Origin: ZAX-1 sp046533095
GTDB taxonomy: Bacteria; Bacillota; Clostridia; Lachnospirales; Lachnospiraceae
NCBI GenBank assembly: GCA_046533095.1
Contig: JAJQRA010000030.1
Span: 186,001 to 250,000 of the forward strand
DNA: 64,000 bases
Reading direction: 5' to 3'
Shown: in pieces, positions 1 to 8,635 of the stretch
Position numbering within the stretch: the first letter of the stretch is position 1
How the letters are laid out: every line of letters begins with the position of its first letter
Program-made: the position numbers and the translations under genes
The notes under the pieces: model-generated
Databases searched by the model: none
Seen by the model: only the letters and a program-made list of their open reading frames with translations
Told to the model about the DNA's origin: nothing

Positions 1-1092
1 AGATGTATCCGAGGGATCAAAGGAGAGGCAGTTTCCATCGGCAAGCTAGAGCGTTTCGTTGCAGACTGGGCAAGGGAAAACAATGTCAAGCCGGAGCAGG
101 CAAAAGAGAAGAAAAACAAGAAAGTAGCTGTGATCGGTTCTGGTCCTGCGGGGCTTACCTGTGCAGGCGACTTAGCGAAAAAAGGCTATGACGTAACGAT
201 TTTTGAAGCACTCCATGAACTAGGTGGCGTGTTGGTCTATGGGATACCGGAATTTCGTCTGCCGAAGAAAAGCGTGGTAGCGGCGGAGATAGAAAATGTA
301 AAGGCATTAGGCGTTAAGATCGAAACCAATGTAGTCATTGGGAAAGCAACAACGATTGACGAACTGATGGAAGAAGAAGGCTTTGCGGCTGTATTTGTCG
401 GTTCGGGTGCCGGCTTGCCCAAATTCATGGGAATCCCGGGGGAAAATGCAAATGGCGTATTTTCTGCAAACGAATATTTAACAAGGAACAACCTGATGAA
501 AGCATTTGACGAGAACTATGACACCCCAATTAAAAGAGGCCGGAAAGTAGCGGTTGTCGGAGGTGGCAATGTGGCGATGGATGCGGCTAGGACGGCACTA
601 AGGCTTGGAGCAGAAGTACACATCGTCTACCGAAGAAGTGAAGAGGAGCTGCCGGCGAGGGTAGAAGAAGTACACCATGCAAAGCAAGAGGGAATTATTT
701 TCGATTTGCTCACAAACCCAACGGAGATTATAGCAGACGAGAACGGCTGGGTAAAAGGAATGAAATGTATCCGAATGGAACTTGGAGAACCAGATGCGTC
801 CGGAAGAAGAAGGCCGATTGAAATCAAGGGCTCTGAGTTTGAACTGGAGATTGATACCATGATTATGTCGCTTGGGACATCGCCAAACCCATTGATTTCT
901 TCCACAACAAAAGGACTGGAAATCAACAAATGGCAATGTATCGTTGCGGACGAGGCAAATGGGAAAACAACCAAAGAAGGAGTGTATGCCGGCGGTGATG
1001 CCGTAACCGGTGCAGCGACTGTCATCCTTGCGATGGGTGCAGGCAAAGCGGCGGCGAATGGAATTGATGCATTCCTTACACAGGGCAAGTAA
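1..1092 (+). CDS. gltA: NADPH-dependent glutamate synthase small-subunit-like protein (5' end outside window)
   Basis: The reading frame is open from the first base, so the N-terminal Fe-S part lies upstream of the window. The visible part carries a Rossmann FAD motif (VIGSGPAGLTCAGDLAKKG), the segment YGIPEFRLPK and a second NADP-binding fold (VVGGGNVAMDAARTALRLGA), and ends with GDAVTGAATVILAMGAGK. This order is typical of the homotetrameric NADPH glutamate synthase subunit family, also related to NfnB/SudA-type flavoproteins, which pass electrons between NAD(P)H and ferredoxin or glutamate. The family is known; which of these activities applies here is inference. A flavodiiron protein gene follows, suggesting a redox neighbourhood. 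Confidence 0.85.
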   Translation, partial: RCIRGIKGEAVSIGKLERFVADWARENNVKPEQAKEKKNKKVAVIGSGPAGLTCAGDLAKKGYDVTIFEALHELGGVLVYGIPEFRLPKKSVVAAEIENVKALGVKIETNVVIGKATTIDELMEEEGFAAVFVGSGAGLPKFMGIPGENANGVFSANEYLTRNNLMKAFDENYDTPIKRGRKVAVVGGGNVAMDAARTALRLGAEVHIVYRRSEEELPARVEEVHHAKQEGIIFDLLTNPTEIIADENGWVKGMKCIRMELGEPDASGRRRPIEIKGSEFELEIDTMIMSLGTSPNPLISSTTKGLEINKWQCIVADEANGKTTKEGVYAGGDAVTGAATVILAMGAGKAAANGIDAFLTQGK

Positions 1093-1097
1093 GCCCT

Positions 1098-1206
1098 ATG
1101 TAAGGATCCTTCGGGAGATGTGTATGCATTGCAAGGAATTTATAAACTGGTACAAACGAGTCAAGAAATGTAAGGATCCTTTGGGGGATGTGTATGCGTT
1201 GCAAGG
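1098..1206 (+). repeat. 70-bp-period tandem duplication after gltA
   Basis: ATGTAAGGATCCTT is followed by GTGTATGC-TTGCAAGG, and the whole block recurs 70 bp downstream (units start at 1098 and 1168) with a few substitutions. It fills the gap between the gltA-like gene and the FprA gene. No reading frame of interest was seen in it. Confidence 0.75.
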
Positions 1207-1284
1207 GGAATTCATGTTGCAGGCAATAGTACTTGGCACAAAGATTCTGTGGAAGCAGAGCCTATAGATTGGAGATAAGCAATC

Positions 1285-2448
1285 ATGAAAGACATAAAAA
1301 TAACAGATTCAATATGCTATATTGGTGTAGACGACAAGGACTTAGATTTATTTGAAAGCCAATATAGAAATCCAAATGGGATCTCCTATAATTCTTATCT
1401 GATTTTAGATGAGAAAATAGCAGTTATGGATACTGTTGATGCCAGGAAAACAAAGGAATGGCTGGAAAATTTGACGACAGCCTTACAAGGGCGGATTCCG
1501 GATTATGTAGTTGTTTCACATATGGAACCGGATCATGCGGCAAATATACAGGTACTGGTAGAAAAATACCCAAGCATACAGATTGTCGGGAACGTAAAAA
1601 CATTTACAATGATGGCGCAGTTTTTTACGTTTGATATATCAAAGCATTCCATCACAGTGGCAGAAGGAGATACGCTAAGCCTTGGAAACCATACGCTGCA
1701 GTTTTTTATGGCACCAATGGTACATTGGCCTGAAGTAATGGTGACCTATGACAGTACGGACAAAGTGCTGTTCTCCGCAGATGGATTTGGTAAATTTGGT
1801 GCGTTAGATGCGAATGAAGATTGGACGAAGGAAGCACGTCGCTATTATTTTAACATATGTGGGAAATATGGAGCACAGGTGCAGGCATTGTTAAAAAAAG
1901 CGGCCAAGCTTGACATTGCTTTTATTTGCCCTCTTCATGGTCCGATATTAAAAGAAAATTTGGCATTTTATCTTGACAAATATAATATATGGAGCAGCTA
2001 TGAACCGGAGGATCAAGGTATCTTTATCGCCTATGCCTCCATCCATGGCAATACAGCAAAAGCGGCAAAAAAATTGGCTTCTATCCTAAAAGAAAAGGGT
2101 GTGGCAAACGTTTTTGCTACAGATTTATCTAGGGCGGATATGTCAGAATGTATTGAAAATGCATTTCGATATGATACATTAATTGTGGCGGCGGCATCCT
2201 ATGACGGTGGTGTATTTCCATGTATGCAAGACTTCCTGCTACACTTAAAAGCCAAAAACTATCAAAAACGTACCATTGCCATTTTGGAAAATGGGACATG
2301 GGCACCAAGTGCAGCAAAGACTATGAAAGCGATCATTGATGACATGAAGAAGATAAATTTATGTGAGTCAACGGTTACAATTAAGTCAACAATGGACGAG
2401 GATAGTATAAAGGCAATGTCGGCAATGGCAGATGCGATACGAAAGTAG
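1285..2448 (+). CDS. FprA-type A flavoprotein (flavodiiron protein)
   Basis: This 387-residue protein has an N-terminal metallo-beta-lactamase-like domain with the diiron ligand motif HMEPDHAAN near residues 78-86 and a further His in MVHWPEV near 145. A C-terminal flavodoxin domain starts around residue 245 (IAYASIHGNTAKAA, an FMN phosphate loop). Flavodiiron proteins reduce O2 to water or NO to N2O in the cytoplasm of anaerobes, fed by rubredoxin or similar carriers. A rubredoxin-tailed flavoprotein is encoded at 55.4 kb, but a functional link is only inference. GGAGATAAG precedes the ATG. The length fits the two-domain class without fused rubredoxin. Confidence 0.92.
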   Translation: MKDIKITDSICYIGVDDKDLDLFESQYRNPNGISYNSYLILDEKIAVMDTVDARKTKEWLENLTTALQGRIPDYVVVSHMEPDHAANIQVLVEKYPSIQIVGNVKTFTMMAQFFTFDISKHSITVAEGDTLSLGNHTLQFFMAPMVHWPEVMVTYDSTDKVLFSADGFGKFGALDANEDWTKEARRYYFNICGKYGAQVQALLKKAAKLDIAFICPLHGPILKENLAFYLDKYNIWSSYEPEDQGIFIAYASIHGNTAKAAKKLASILKEKGVANVFATDLSRADMSECIENAFRYDTLIVAAASYDGGVFPCMQDFLLHLKAKNYQKRTIAILENGTWAPSAAKTMKAIIDDMKKINLCESTVTIKSTMDEDSIKAMSAMADAIRK

Positions 2449-2460
2449 AAACGTAAAATT

Positions 2461-2535
2461 TGATGGAACAAAAGCCAAGTGCTCACATAGGCCTCTTTGA
2501 TGGAACAGGAGCCAAGCGCTCACATAGGCCGCTTG
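2461..2535 (+). repeat. 37-bp tandem duplication
   Basis: TGATGGAACA..GCCAAG.GCTCACATAGGCC occurs twice with a 37-bp offset (2461 and 2498). The second copy forms the left arm of the terminator hairpin below. Confidence 0.7.
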
Positions 2536-2540
2536 GCTCC
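2508..2540 (+). terminator. Hairpin terminator after FprA
   Basis: GGAGCCAAGCG (2508-2518) pairs perfectly with CGCTTGGCTCC (2530-2540) and is followed by TTCTT and, slightly later, a T run. It sits between convergent genes and may serve both, though the minus-strand side lacks a clear T tract. Confidence 0.7.
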
Positions 2541-2543
2541 TTC

Positions 2544-3545
2544 TTAAAGATCTTTTTTCGCCAAATTCAAAATCTCGAACACAAGCTTGATATCGCCGAC
2601 TTCGACTTCCGGCGTTGCGAGAATCGGGGCTTCATTGTAAAGCGCGTCCCAAAAATTTACCATCTCAAGATAATATCCCGCATCTGGCGTAAATGCAATC
2701 TCCTGTACGCGCCCATCATGATGAAAGACACGAAGTTTCCCACAGGATCTACTCTCCAGATAAATTTCGCCTTTTTCACAGAATATTCTAAAGCCAACCG
2801 GAAAATCCGTACGTTCCGGTGCGGATGGCAAATAGGCATACATCCCAAAGATGCCACTATCAAAGCCCATGAGAGCGTTGATCGATGCATGGGGAACAAA
2901 AGGAGTGTTCGGCGGTTGTGCCAATACGTCGAGATGCCGTACATCGCCAAACAAATAGCGTATGCGTGCGATGTCGTGTATGCCGCCATCAAGGAAGTTG
3001 CCACCAAAAAATGCTGGAACTTGCCGCCATGGCGTGCGCATGAAAGGGTTATCGTTAAGATCCGAGGCACTGTTTTGAATGAAATACAGGGGTTTGCCCA
3101 ATGATTTGCCTTCAAGGAGCGACTTGATGATTTGAACTTCCTCGTCATAGAGAAAATTTTCGGCAATAAGTACGTTGAGCCCTTTGGCGTTTTTCAGCAC
3201 AATGAGCTTTTGTGCAGCCTCCGGGGACGATGCAAAAGGCTTTTCGGCGATCAGATGTTTCCCGGCAAGCAGCACGTCCTTTGCGATTTTAAAACTCTCG
3301 CTGATTGGCACGAGAACATCTACGGCATCAATATCGTCCCGTAAAAGCAGTTCGCTGTAATCGCTGTAGACGCAGTCTGCGGCAAGCGAAATCGTATCTG
3401 CAAATTTCTGTGCCTTTTCGATCGTTCTGTTGCATACAGCGCGGATTTCGTATTTGTCGGTAAGTTTTTGTAAGACCGGCCAGTGTAGTTTGTCCCATGC
3501 GAGCCCTGTGCCGATAACGCCAAGTCTGATTTTGTGATCCATCAT
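2544..3545 (-). CDS. Gfo/Idh/MocA family oxidoreductase
   Basis: The protein starts MMDHKIRLGVIGTGLAWDKL, a Rossmann NAD(P)-binding loop (GxGxxx). It continues with the family dinucleotide-binding/catalytic segment GKHLIAEKPFASS (EKP motif) and a C-terminal alpha/beta domain with GGNFLDGGIHDIARIRYLFG. Such enzymes oxidise or reduce sugars, inositols or related polyols with NAD(P); the substrate cannot be read from sequence. The start at 3545 is chosen because AAAGGTGG lies just upstream on the minus strand; an in-frame upstream extension to 3602 lacks homology. The gene is monocistronic and convergent with FprA. Confidence 0.88.
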   Translation of the reverse strand: MMDHKIRLGVIGTGLAWDKLHWPVLQKLTDKYEIRAVCNRTIEKAQKFADTISLAADCVYSDYSELLLRDDIDAVDVLVPISESFKIAKDVLLAGKHLIAEKPFASSPEAAQKLIVLKNAKGLNVLIAENFLYDEEVQIIKSLLEGKSLGKPLYFIQNSASDLNDNPFMRTPWRQVPAFFGGNFLDGGIHDIARIRYLFGDVRHLDVLAQPPNTPFVPHASINALMGFDSGIFGMYAYLPSAPERTDFPVGFRIFCEKGEIYLESRSCGKLRVFHHDGRVQEIAFTPDAGYYLEMVNFWDALYNEAPILATPEVEVGDIKLVFEILNLAKKDL

Positions 3546-3744
3546 AGTTTCCACCTTTCTTTTCTTTCTACTAAAAAGTATAGCATAGTTTTTTGAATTC
3601 ACAAGGATTTTTACAAGAAATTTGATGAATATAAAAGCAAACGTAATGATTCAGCATCGTTTTTTTCATATCTCCGGCTTGCTATCGCTTGGCAAATCAG
3701 CTAAAATAGGAAGTAGAAAAAGTGTCAAGAAAGAGGTGGCAGAG

Positions 3745-3867
3745 ATGGGGCTTTATTTGGATCCGTCCAACGAAAATACAAAAGAATCTCTCCATTCGGA
3801 GATTTATGTGGATAAGACGAGCAAGAAGCACACGTGCCATATCGAAAGCTTCAACCAGAACCTATAG
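3745..3867 (+). pseudogene. N-terminal stub of an AAA-ATPase-like (PF09820-type) protein
   Basis: After AAGAGGTGG, an ATG opens MGLYLDPSNENTKESLHS followed by EIYVDKT. This is the conserved first ~27 residues of the large AAA-ATPase-like/PD-(D/E)XK proteins abundant in gut Clostridia. Homology stops right after VDKT, the frame ends 15 codons later, and the Walker A region is absent. A C-terminal piece of the same broad family lies at 24.4 kb. I read this as a deletion remnant that retains its start signals. Confidence 0.65.
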
Positions 3868-3973
3868 CGTTTTTACTGACAGCTGATCATTGTATTGATT
3901 CATAAAATTGCTTTTTGCAACGGAGCGGGTTCATCAGAAATGGAAGTGCCCGATGAAGCAGAATGGAGAGAAA

Positions 3974-4765
3974 ATGAAAATTGCACTTAGCCAAACAGAA
4001 ATCAGATGGGAAGAGAAACAATATAATCTTGTAAAGGCAGAAGGGTTCATAAAGGATGCTTCGCAGAAAAAAGCAGATATGATCTTGTTTCCGGAAATGA
4101 GTTTTACCGGATTTTCAATGCATGTTAGCGTGACACAGGATACAGCGAATGAAACATTGGATCATATAAAGCATATGGCTATAAAATACAAAATAGGAAT
4201 CGGCTTTGGGTGGGTAAAAAAGAATCATGAGGATGCGGAAAATCACTATACGATAGTCGATGATTTAGGCGAGGCCAGTTCGGACTATATTAAAATCCAT
4301 TCATTTTCTTATGCCGGAGAAGATAAGTATTTTAAGCATGGCGATAAGATAAGCTTATTTAAAATAAAAGATGTGTGGATGAGTACCTTTATTTGCTATG
4401 ATTTAAGGTTTCCTGAAATATTTCAAGCTGCTTCGGATAAAGCGTCTATCCTCATTGTTCCGGCTAATTGGCCGGCGGCAAGAAAGGAGCACTGGCGATG
4501 TCTGCTTAGGGCACGCGCGATTGAGAATCAATGCTATATAATCGGTGTAAACTGTGTAGGAAGGCAAGGAAAAGCAGATTATGCAGGAAATAGCTGTGTG
4601 ATTAATCCGGTGGGCGAAACAATCTATGAAATGGCTGACAAGGAAGAATTATACATATGTGAAATCAAAAACGATGTTTTTGAATATAGAGCTGGTTTTC
4701 CTGCAAAAAAAGATCGGATGGTTGAATTATATAAACAATTAGAGCATAATTTAGATAACATATAA
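3974..4765 (+). CDS. Carbon-nitrogen hydrolase (nitrilase superfamily)
   Basis: The protein has 263 residues from the chosen start. The catalytic triad of the nitrilase fold is visible: Glu in FPEMSFTGF, Lys in YIKIHSFSYAGE and Cys in FICYDLRFPEIF. Members hydrolyse amide C-N bonds (omega-amidases, N-carbamoyl hydrolases and others) in the cytoplasm. The NWPAARKEHWRCLLRARAIENQ segment resembles omega-amidase/YafV-like enzymes, but the substrate is not certain. The start at 3974 is preferred because GGAGAG lies 7 bases upstream; the frame extends upstream without family similarity. It stands alone ahead of the chemoreceptor gene. Confidence 0.88.
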   Translation: MKIALSQTEIRWEEKQYNLVKAEGFIKDASQKKADMILFPEMSFTGFSMHVSVTQDTANETLDHIKHMAIKYKIGIGFGWVKKNHEDAENHYTIVDDLGEASSDYIKIHSFSYAGEDKYFKHGDKISLFKIKDVWMSTFICYDLRFPEIFQAASDKASILIVPANWPAARKEHWRCLLRARAIENQCYIIGVNCVGRQGKADYAGNSCVINPVGETIYEMADKEELYICEIKNDVFEYRAGFPAKKDRMVELYKQLEHNLDNI

Positions 4766-4917
4766 ATTTTTCCGCATGTTTTTTATGCACAAAATTCTCA
4801 TAATTTTGCATACAAAATACAAAAAATATGCTATACTATAAAAAATTCTATATCTTGTACGAAAAGCGTAATTGCTCTTAAGACCGGCAATTGCCTGTAA
4901 AAATCAATGGGGGTGGA

Positions 4918-6945
4918 ATGATGTCGAACAAAAGAAATGATCAGAGTATCAGTAAAGTACTAATATCAATTACAGCAACCGTAACAGCAATTGGCCTGCT
5001 GTTGCTGACGGCTATTTCCGTGGTGTCAGTGTACGATCTTTCAAAATCTGAGGAGGAAAACTATCTTGCTGAAAATGCACAAAGCCTTGCCAATAAAATT
5101 GATGGCTGGATAATACGGACCCGTACATCCGTTGCGCAAAATGCTGAGCTGTTCTTTGCGCTTAAGGACGAAATAACTCATGAGGGAATGGGCGAATATT
5201 CTGCTGCGATTTTAAAATCGAAGGATATAAATGGTGAGTATTTAGAGGTTTACTGTGGCTGGCTGGATGGAACAGGGACATTTGGTACAGGGTGGGAGCC
5301 GGATTCAACGTGGGATGCAAGAGAGCGCCCATGGTATCAAGCGGCGATGGATAAGCCTGGCGAAACGCTAACTACTCCACCTTATTATGATGCAATTACC
5401 GGTGCCCTGGCAGTGTCTTTTGTACACACAATCGGCGCAGGGTCAGATGAGGATACAAAAGTGATCGGAGTGGCTAGTATAGATGTGGCTTTAACAACCC
5501 TGATTGATATGGTGACAAATGCAAACGATACCGCCGCGAGTACCGCGTTCATCATAGACAGCGATGGCAATATCATTATGCACCCGGATGAAAAATTCGC
5601 GCCTAGTGAGGATTCGGTTCTTAAGAATCTGGGAACGTTTAATAACGGACAATACAAGACGTTGTATGAGAACGTGAAAAAAGGCGTTGGTTTGCAGTTT
5701 AAAGATGAAACTGGAAACAATTTCTATGTGTCAAGCAAAATTAACTCTGCCGACTGGTATGTTGTGTCATCCATATCAATGAAGAATGTTGTTGCTCCTG
5801 TTGTTCGAACTGTCGTAGTAACAATCGTGGTATTCGCTGTCGTATTATTGCTTAACATCATCATCCTTGCGCAAGTCATCCATAAGCTGGTTGTCCTTCC
5901 AATCAAAACGATTGCGCAGGCTTCTCAGAAAATTTCAAACGGCATTACAGATGTGCATATAACGGATAATTTTAATGGATTGGAATTAAAATCGCTGGTG
6001 AATGATTTTAACCATATGATTGAGGGGATCCGAAAGCAGTCAGATATACTAGAAACGATTGCAGGAGGCGACTATACAAAGAATATTGACCTTCGTTCAG
6101 ATGGCGACATATTAAATCAGTCCATTAATGATGTGGTTGATGACCTTAATGTGGCATTTTCTAAAGTAGGCAGGATAACAAGCGATGTAAAGGATCGGTC
6201 GGTTCTAATTTCCGCCTCATCTACAAATTTGTCAAAAGTGGTATTCGAACAAGCGGCAACGGTGCAGGAAATATCCGCGGCGGTAGATAGTATTTCCCAA
6301 CAGACTGCAGATAACACTGCGATGGCAAAGGAAACTGCCAAGCTTTCCACTACAATTATGCAAAATGCTGAAAAAGGCAATTCCCAAATGCAGGAGATGA
6401 CAGACGCTATTCATGAAATAAACGCTGCAAGCCAAAGTATCAGCAAGGTGATTAAAGTGATTGACGATATTGCGTTTCAGACAAACATACTTTCGCTAAA
6501 TGCTGCAATTGAAGCATCGCGGGCAGGAGAAGCAGGGAAAGGCTTTGCCGTGGTCGCCGATGAGGTTAGAAACCTTGCAGGAAAGTGTGCAGTCGCCGCA
6601 AGCGAAACAGGTATACTTATAAAAAATTCCATGGAAAAAGCGGAAATGGGAGTTAAGATAGCAATGGAAACAGCGGTTTCCTTAGGTGGGATTATTTCTA
6701 CGATGAACGAATCAACCACGATGGTTAGCCATATTGCCGAATCTAGTGTCGAGCAGGGCGTAGCGATAGAACAGATAAATCTTGCTGTGGGTCAAATAGC
6801 GGATGGAATTCAGCAAACGAGCGGAACTTCACAGGAGAACGCGGCCCATAGCGAAGAACTTGACAGTCTGGCAAAAGAATTAGATGGCCAGATAAATAAA
6901 TTTCAGCTGAAATCCTTTGTAAAAGAGGAGAAACCATCCGCTTGA
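4918..6945 (+). CDS. Methyl-accepting chemotaxis protein with extracellular Cache sensor
   Basis: About 675 residues long. An N-terminal membrane segment (residues ~17-40) precedes an extracellular double-Cache-like region with WDARERPWYQAAMDKPGET and a DSDGNIIMHPD segment. A second membrane helix (VVTIVVFAVVLLLNIIIL, ~300) leads to a HAMP linker and then the signalling hairpin IAFQTNILSLNAAIEASRAG with VVADEVRNLAG near the tip. Such receptors bind small molecules (often amino or carboxylic acids) outside and control CheA. GGGGGTGG precedes two adjacent ATGs (4918, 4921). No che gene is in the window. Its stop codon overlaps the -35 of the next promoter. Confidence 0.93.
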   Translation: MMSNKRNDQSISKVLISITATVTAIGLLLLTAISVVSVYDLSKSEEENYLAENAQSLANKIDGWIIRTRTSVAQNAELFFALKDEITHEGMGEYSAAILKSKDINGEYLEVYCGWLDGTGTFGTGWEPDSTWDARERPWYQAAMDKPGETLTTPPYYDAITGALAVSFVHTIGAGSDEDTKVIGVASIDVALTTLIDMVTNANDTAASTAFIIDSDGNIIMHPDEKFAPSEDSVLKNLGTFNNGQYKTLYENVKKGVGLQFKDETGNNFYVSSKINSADWYVVSSISMKNVVAPVVRTVVVTIVVFAVVLLLNIIILAQVIHKLVVLPIKTIAQASQKISNGITDVHITDNFNGLELKSLVNDFNHMIEGIRKQSDILETIAGGDYTKNIDLRSDGDILNQSINDVVDDLNVAFSKVGRITSDVKDRSVLISASSTNLSKVVFEQAATVQEISAAVDSISQQTADNTAMAKETAKLSTTIMQNAEKGNSQMQEMTDAIHEINAASQSISKVIKVIDDIAFQTNILSLNAAIEASRAGEAGKGFAVVADEVRNLAGKCAVAASETGILIKNSMEKAEMGVKIAMETAVSLGGIISTMNESTTMVSHIAESSVEQGVAIEQINLAVGQIADGIQQTSGTSQENAAHSEELDSLAKELDGQINKFQLKSFVKEEKPSA

Positions 6946-6989
6946 CAAAATTTATTTTCCGTAGTATATATACCGTGGAAAATAAATTT
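6942..6989 (+). promoter_or_regulatory. Sigma-A promoter nested in a perfect 13-bp palindrome
   Basis: TTGACA (6942-6947), a 17-bp spacer and TATATA (6965-6970) form a near-consensus promoter. AAATTTATTTTCC (6948-6960) and GGAAAATAAATTT (6977-6989) are exact inverted repeats; the left arm fills the spacer and the right arm covers the expected start site. This is the geometry of a repressor operator. The -35 lies inside the stop of the chemoreceptor gene. Confidence 0.65.
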
Positions 6990-6996
6990 ATAAAAT

Positions 6997-7356
6997 TTGT
7001 CAAAGTCCGGCAATACGAAGAAGGTTGCGGCGCTTGGATTCGGAAAATTTGTTACTTCGATTACAATGACTGTATTTTATGTACTTTTTTACCACTTTAT
7101 GCGGTTACGGTATCGGACGACGGGAAAAAAACCTTTGACAATCATGGTCTATGCCCTTGCTAGAATCATCTTGTGCCTGTTCCCACAAAATGAATGGCTT
7201 CATGCCGATGCGCCACTTCGTTGGGGAATCTATCGAAATATTCCATTTGCTATGTTAGGGGCTATGATGATTTGCCTGTTTTTCCTTAAGGCAAGAGGGG
7301 ATCAAGGCAAACCGTGTGTAGGACAATGCACTTGCGATCAAAACACGCTATCTTAA
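6997..7356 (+). CDS. Small putative membrane protein, possibly a C-terminal fragment
   Basis: An open frame of about 119 codons begins at a weak TTG; no good ribosome site is visible. It contains hydrophobic stretches (FVTSITMTVFYVLFYHF, IMVYALARIILCLF, IPFAMLGAMMICLFFL) and the phrase LRWGIYRNIPF, which has the look of the last helices of a larger Clostridial membrane protein. I do not recognise a function. It follows the palindromic promoter directly and ends at a terminator, so it is probably transcribed whether or not it is intact. Confidence 0.4.
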   Translation: MSKSGNTKKVAALGFGKFVTSITMTVFYVLFYHFMRLRYRTTGKKPLTIMVYALARIILCLFPQNEWLHADAPLRWGIYRNIPFAMLGAMMICLFFLKARGDQGKPCVGQCTCDQNTLS

Positions 7357-7374
7357 GTCGATAGGGTGTTTTTT
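7342..7374 (+). terminator. Intrinsic terminator
   Basis: AACACGCTATC pairs with GATAGGGTGTT around a short TTAAGTC loop and is followed by TTTTTT. It closes the short transcript that begins at 6.97 kb. From here to 7567 (about 190 bp) I see no gene. Confidence 0.8.
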
Positions 7375-7567
7375 GTACACGTTTTTCTGGATATGATTCC
7401 TCTTCATAAACGCGAATATAGCGAGCACCAGCAATATTTTATAATTAGTTGAAGGCTTTTTGCCAGTAGAGTTGTTATATATAGTAGGCAGCGATTGATA
7501 TGCATATTGGTAGGACGGAATTGCTCGTGTTCGATAAGACCGTAGGCTATGTGCCATTTTATTGTAG

Positions 7568-8116
7568 ATGGCAGATAAAAGCACGAAAAAGGGGGCGGAT
7601 AACATAAACGATGAAGAATATTTTGAATATCTGTTGCAAACCTATGAAACGTTAATTTTTGCCCTATGTTTTCGTACCGTTAGAAATCAATTTGATGCAG
7701 AAGATTTGGCACAGGAAACGTTTTTATCCGTTTACAAGAACTTATCGGTTTTCGACAGGCAGTATGAAAAAGCTTGGATCTGTAAAATTGCCTCAAACAA
7801 GTGCTTGAATTTTTTGAAAAATGCAAGCAGAAGAAGTTTCCCTACCGAGGATGTGTATTTTACTACCATCAAAGACAAGCAAAATACCCCGGAGGAGGCA
7901 TATTTAACAAAGGAATCAAAGCAAGGGGTATATGAAATTTGCCAGCAATTAAAAGAACCCTACAAAGAAGTTGCGGTTGCACATTTTTACAAAGGCAAAT
8001 CGGTCAAAGAAATTGCCCAAGCTGCCGGGAAAAGCACGAAAACAATACAGACACAGGTGTACCGCGCAAAGGCGATGTTGAAAAAAAGATGGAGGGGAGC
8101 GGCTGATGGGAGATAG
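7568..8116 (+). CDS. RNA polymerase ECF-type sigma-70 factor
   Basis: 182 residues with sigma region 2 (FALCFRTVRNQFDAEDLAQE, then TFLSVYKNL and the -10-binding AWICKIASNKCLNFLKN) and a region 4 helix-turn-helix (GKSVKEIAQAAGKSTKTIQ). The short linker and absence of regions 1 and 3 make it an ECF factor, which directs RNA polymerase to stress genes and usually its own operon. The next gene overlaps by 11 bp and encodes a membrane protein with an anti-sigma zinc motif, the expected partner. The ATG lacks a clear Shine-Dalgarno sequence; AAGGGGG lies downstream inside the frame, so the true start may differ slightly. Confidence 0.88.
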   Translation: MADKSTKKGADNINDEEYFEYLLQTYETLIFALCFRTVRNQFDAEDLAQETFLSVYKNLSVFDRQYEKAWICKIASNKCLNFLKNASRRSFPTEDVYFTTIKDKQNTPEEAYLTKESKQGVYEICQQLKEPYKEVAVAHFYKGKSVKEIAQAAGKSTKTIQTQVYRAKAMLKKRWRGAADGR

Positions 8117-8633
8117 CATGGAAAAACGAAAAGAGAACAGGCATATTTTGGATCAGGCATGGATTTCTTTCGAAGAAGATACGATGGTGGAGGCAGAATA
8201 CATGGCACTCTTAGAGCATGTAAGCAATTGCACCTATTGTGCCGAAAAATTTGCCATTACGATAGAGCATAGCTTTTCGATGGAGAATCGCCTTTCTATG
8301 GAAAAACAATACAATCAAATCGTACCGCCACCTTATCTAAAAGAAGAAATACGTGAACGCACAAAGCAGTTCAATCAAAATGCAGCCACCTACATCAAAG
8401 AAATTTCCAGAAGAATGAAGCTAATCTTGTACAGCTTGAAGGTAGGTTTTGTAGTTGCCGTTGCAATATTCATATTATCTATCACGTCCAATTTTGAGAA
8501 AATTGAATTTTCACAGGTAGAGGCGACAAGATCGTTTGCAGAGAGCATGATGGATAAGCTAAATAGCAAGACAAATGTGCTCACAAGTAAAATGGGCGAA
8601 GTATCAAATTACGTTATACAAGGAGGAAAATAA
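8106..8633 (+). CDS. Anti-sigma factor, zinc-finger type, single-pass membrane protein
   Basis: 175 residues. The N-terminal part has LLEHVSNCTYCAEKF, the H-x3-C-x2-C signature of zinc-binding anti-sigma domains. A single hydrophobic helix lies near residues 115-135 (LKVGFVVAVAIFILSI), leaving a small extracytoplasmic tail. Such proteins hold the ECF sigma at the membrane until a surface signal arrives. The gene overlaps the sigma gene by 11 bp, indicating translational coupling. A second ATG at 8118 has GGAG five bases upstream and is an equally good start. Confidence 0.8.
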   Translation: MGDSMEKRKENRHILDQAWISFEEDTMVEAEYMALLEHVSNCTYCAEKFAITIEHSFSMENRLSMEKQYNQIVPPPYLKEEIRERTKQFNQNAATYIKEISRRMKLILYSLKVGFVVAVAIFILSITSNFEKIEFSQVEATRSFAESMMDKLNSKTNVLTSKMGEVSNYVIQGGK

Positions 8634-8635
8634 AA

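Noticed and set aside
4766..4917. Riboswitch upstream of the chemoreceptor gene
   Set aside because: Only short AT-rich dyads (AAAATT/AATTTT, AATTGC/GCAATT) are present; no recognised aptamer core.
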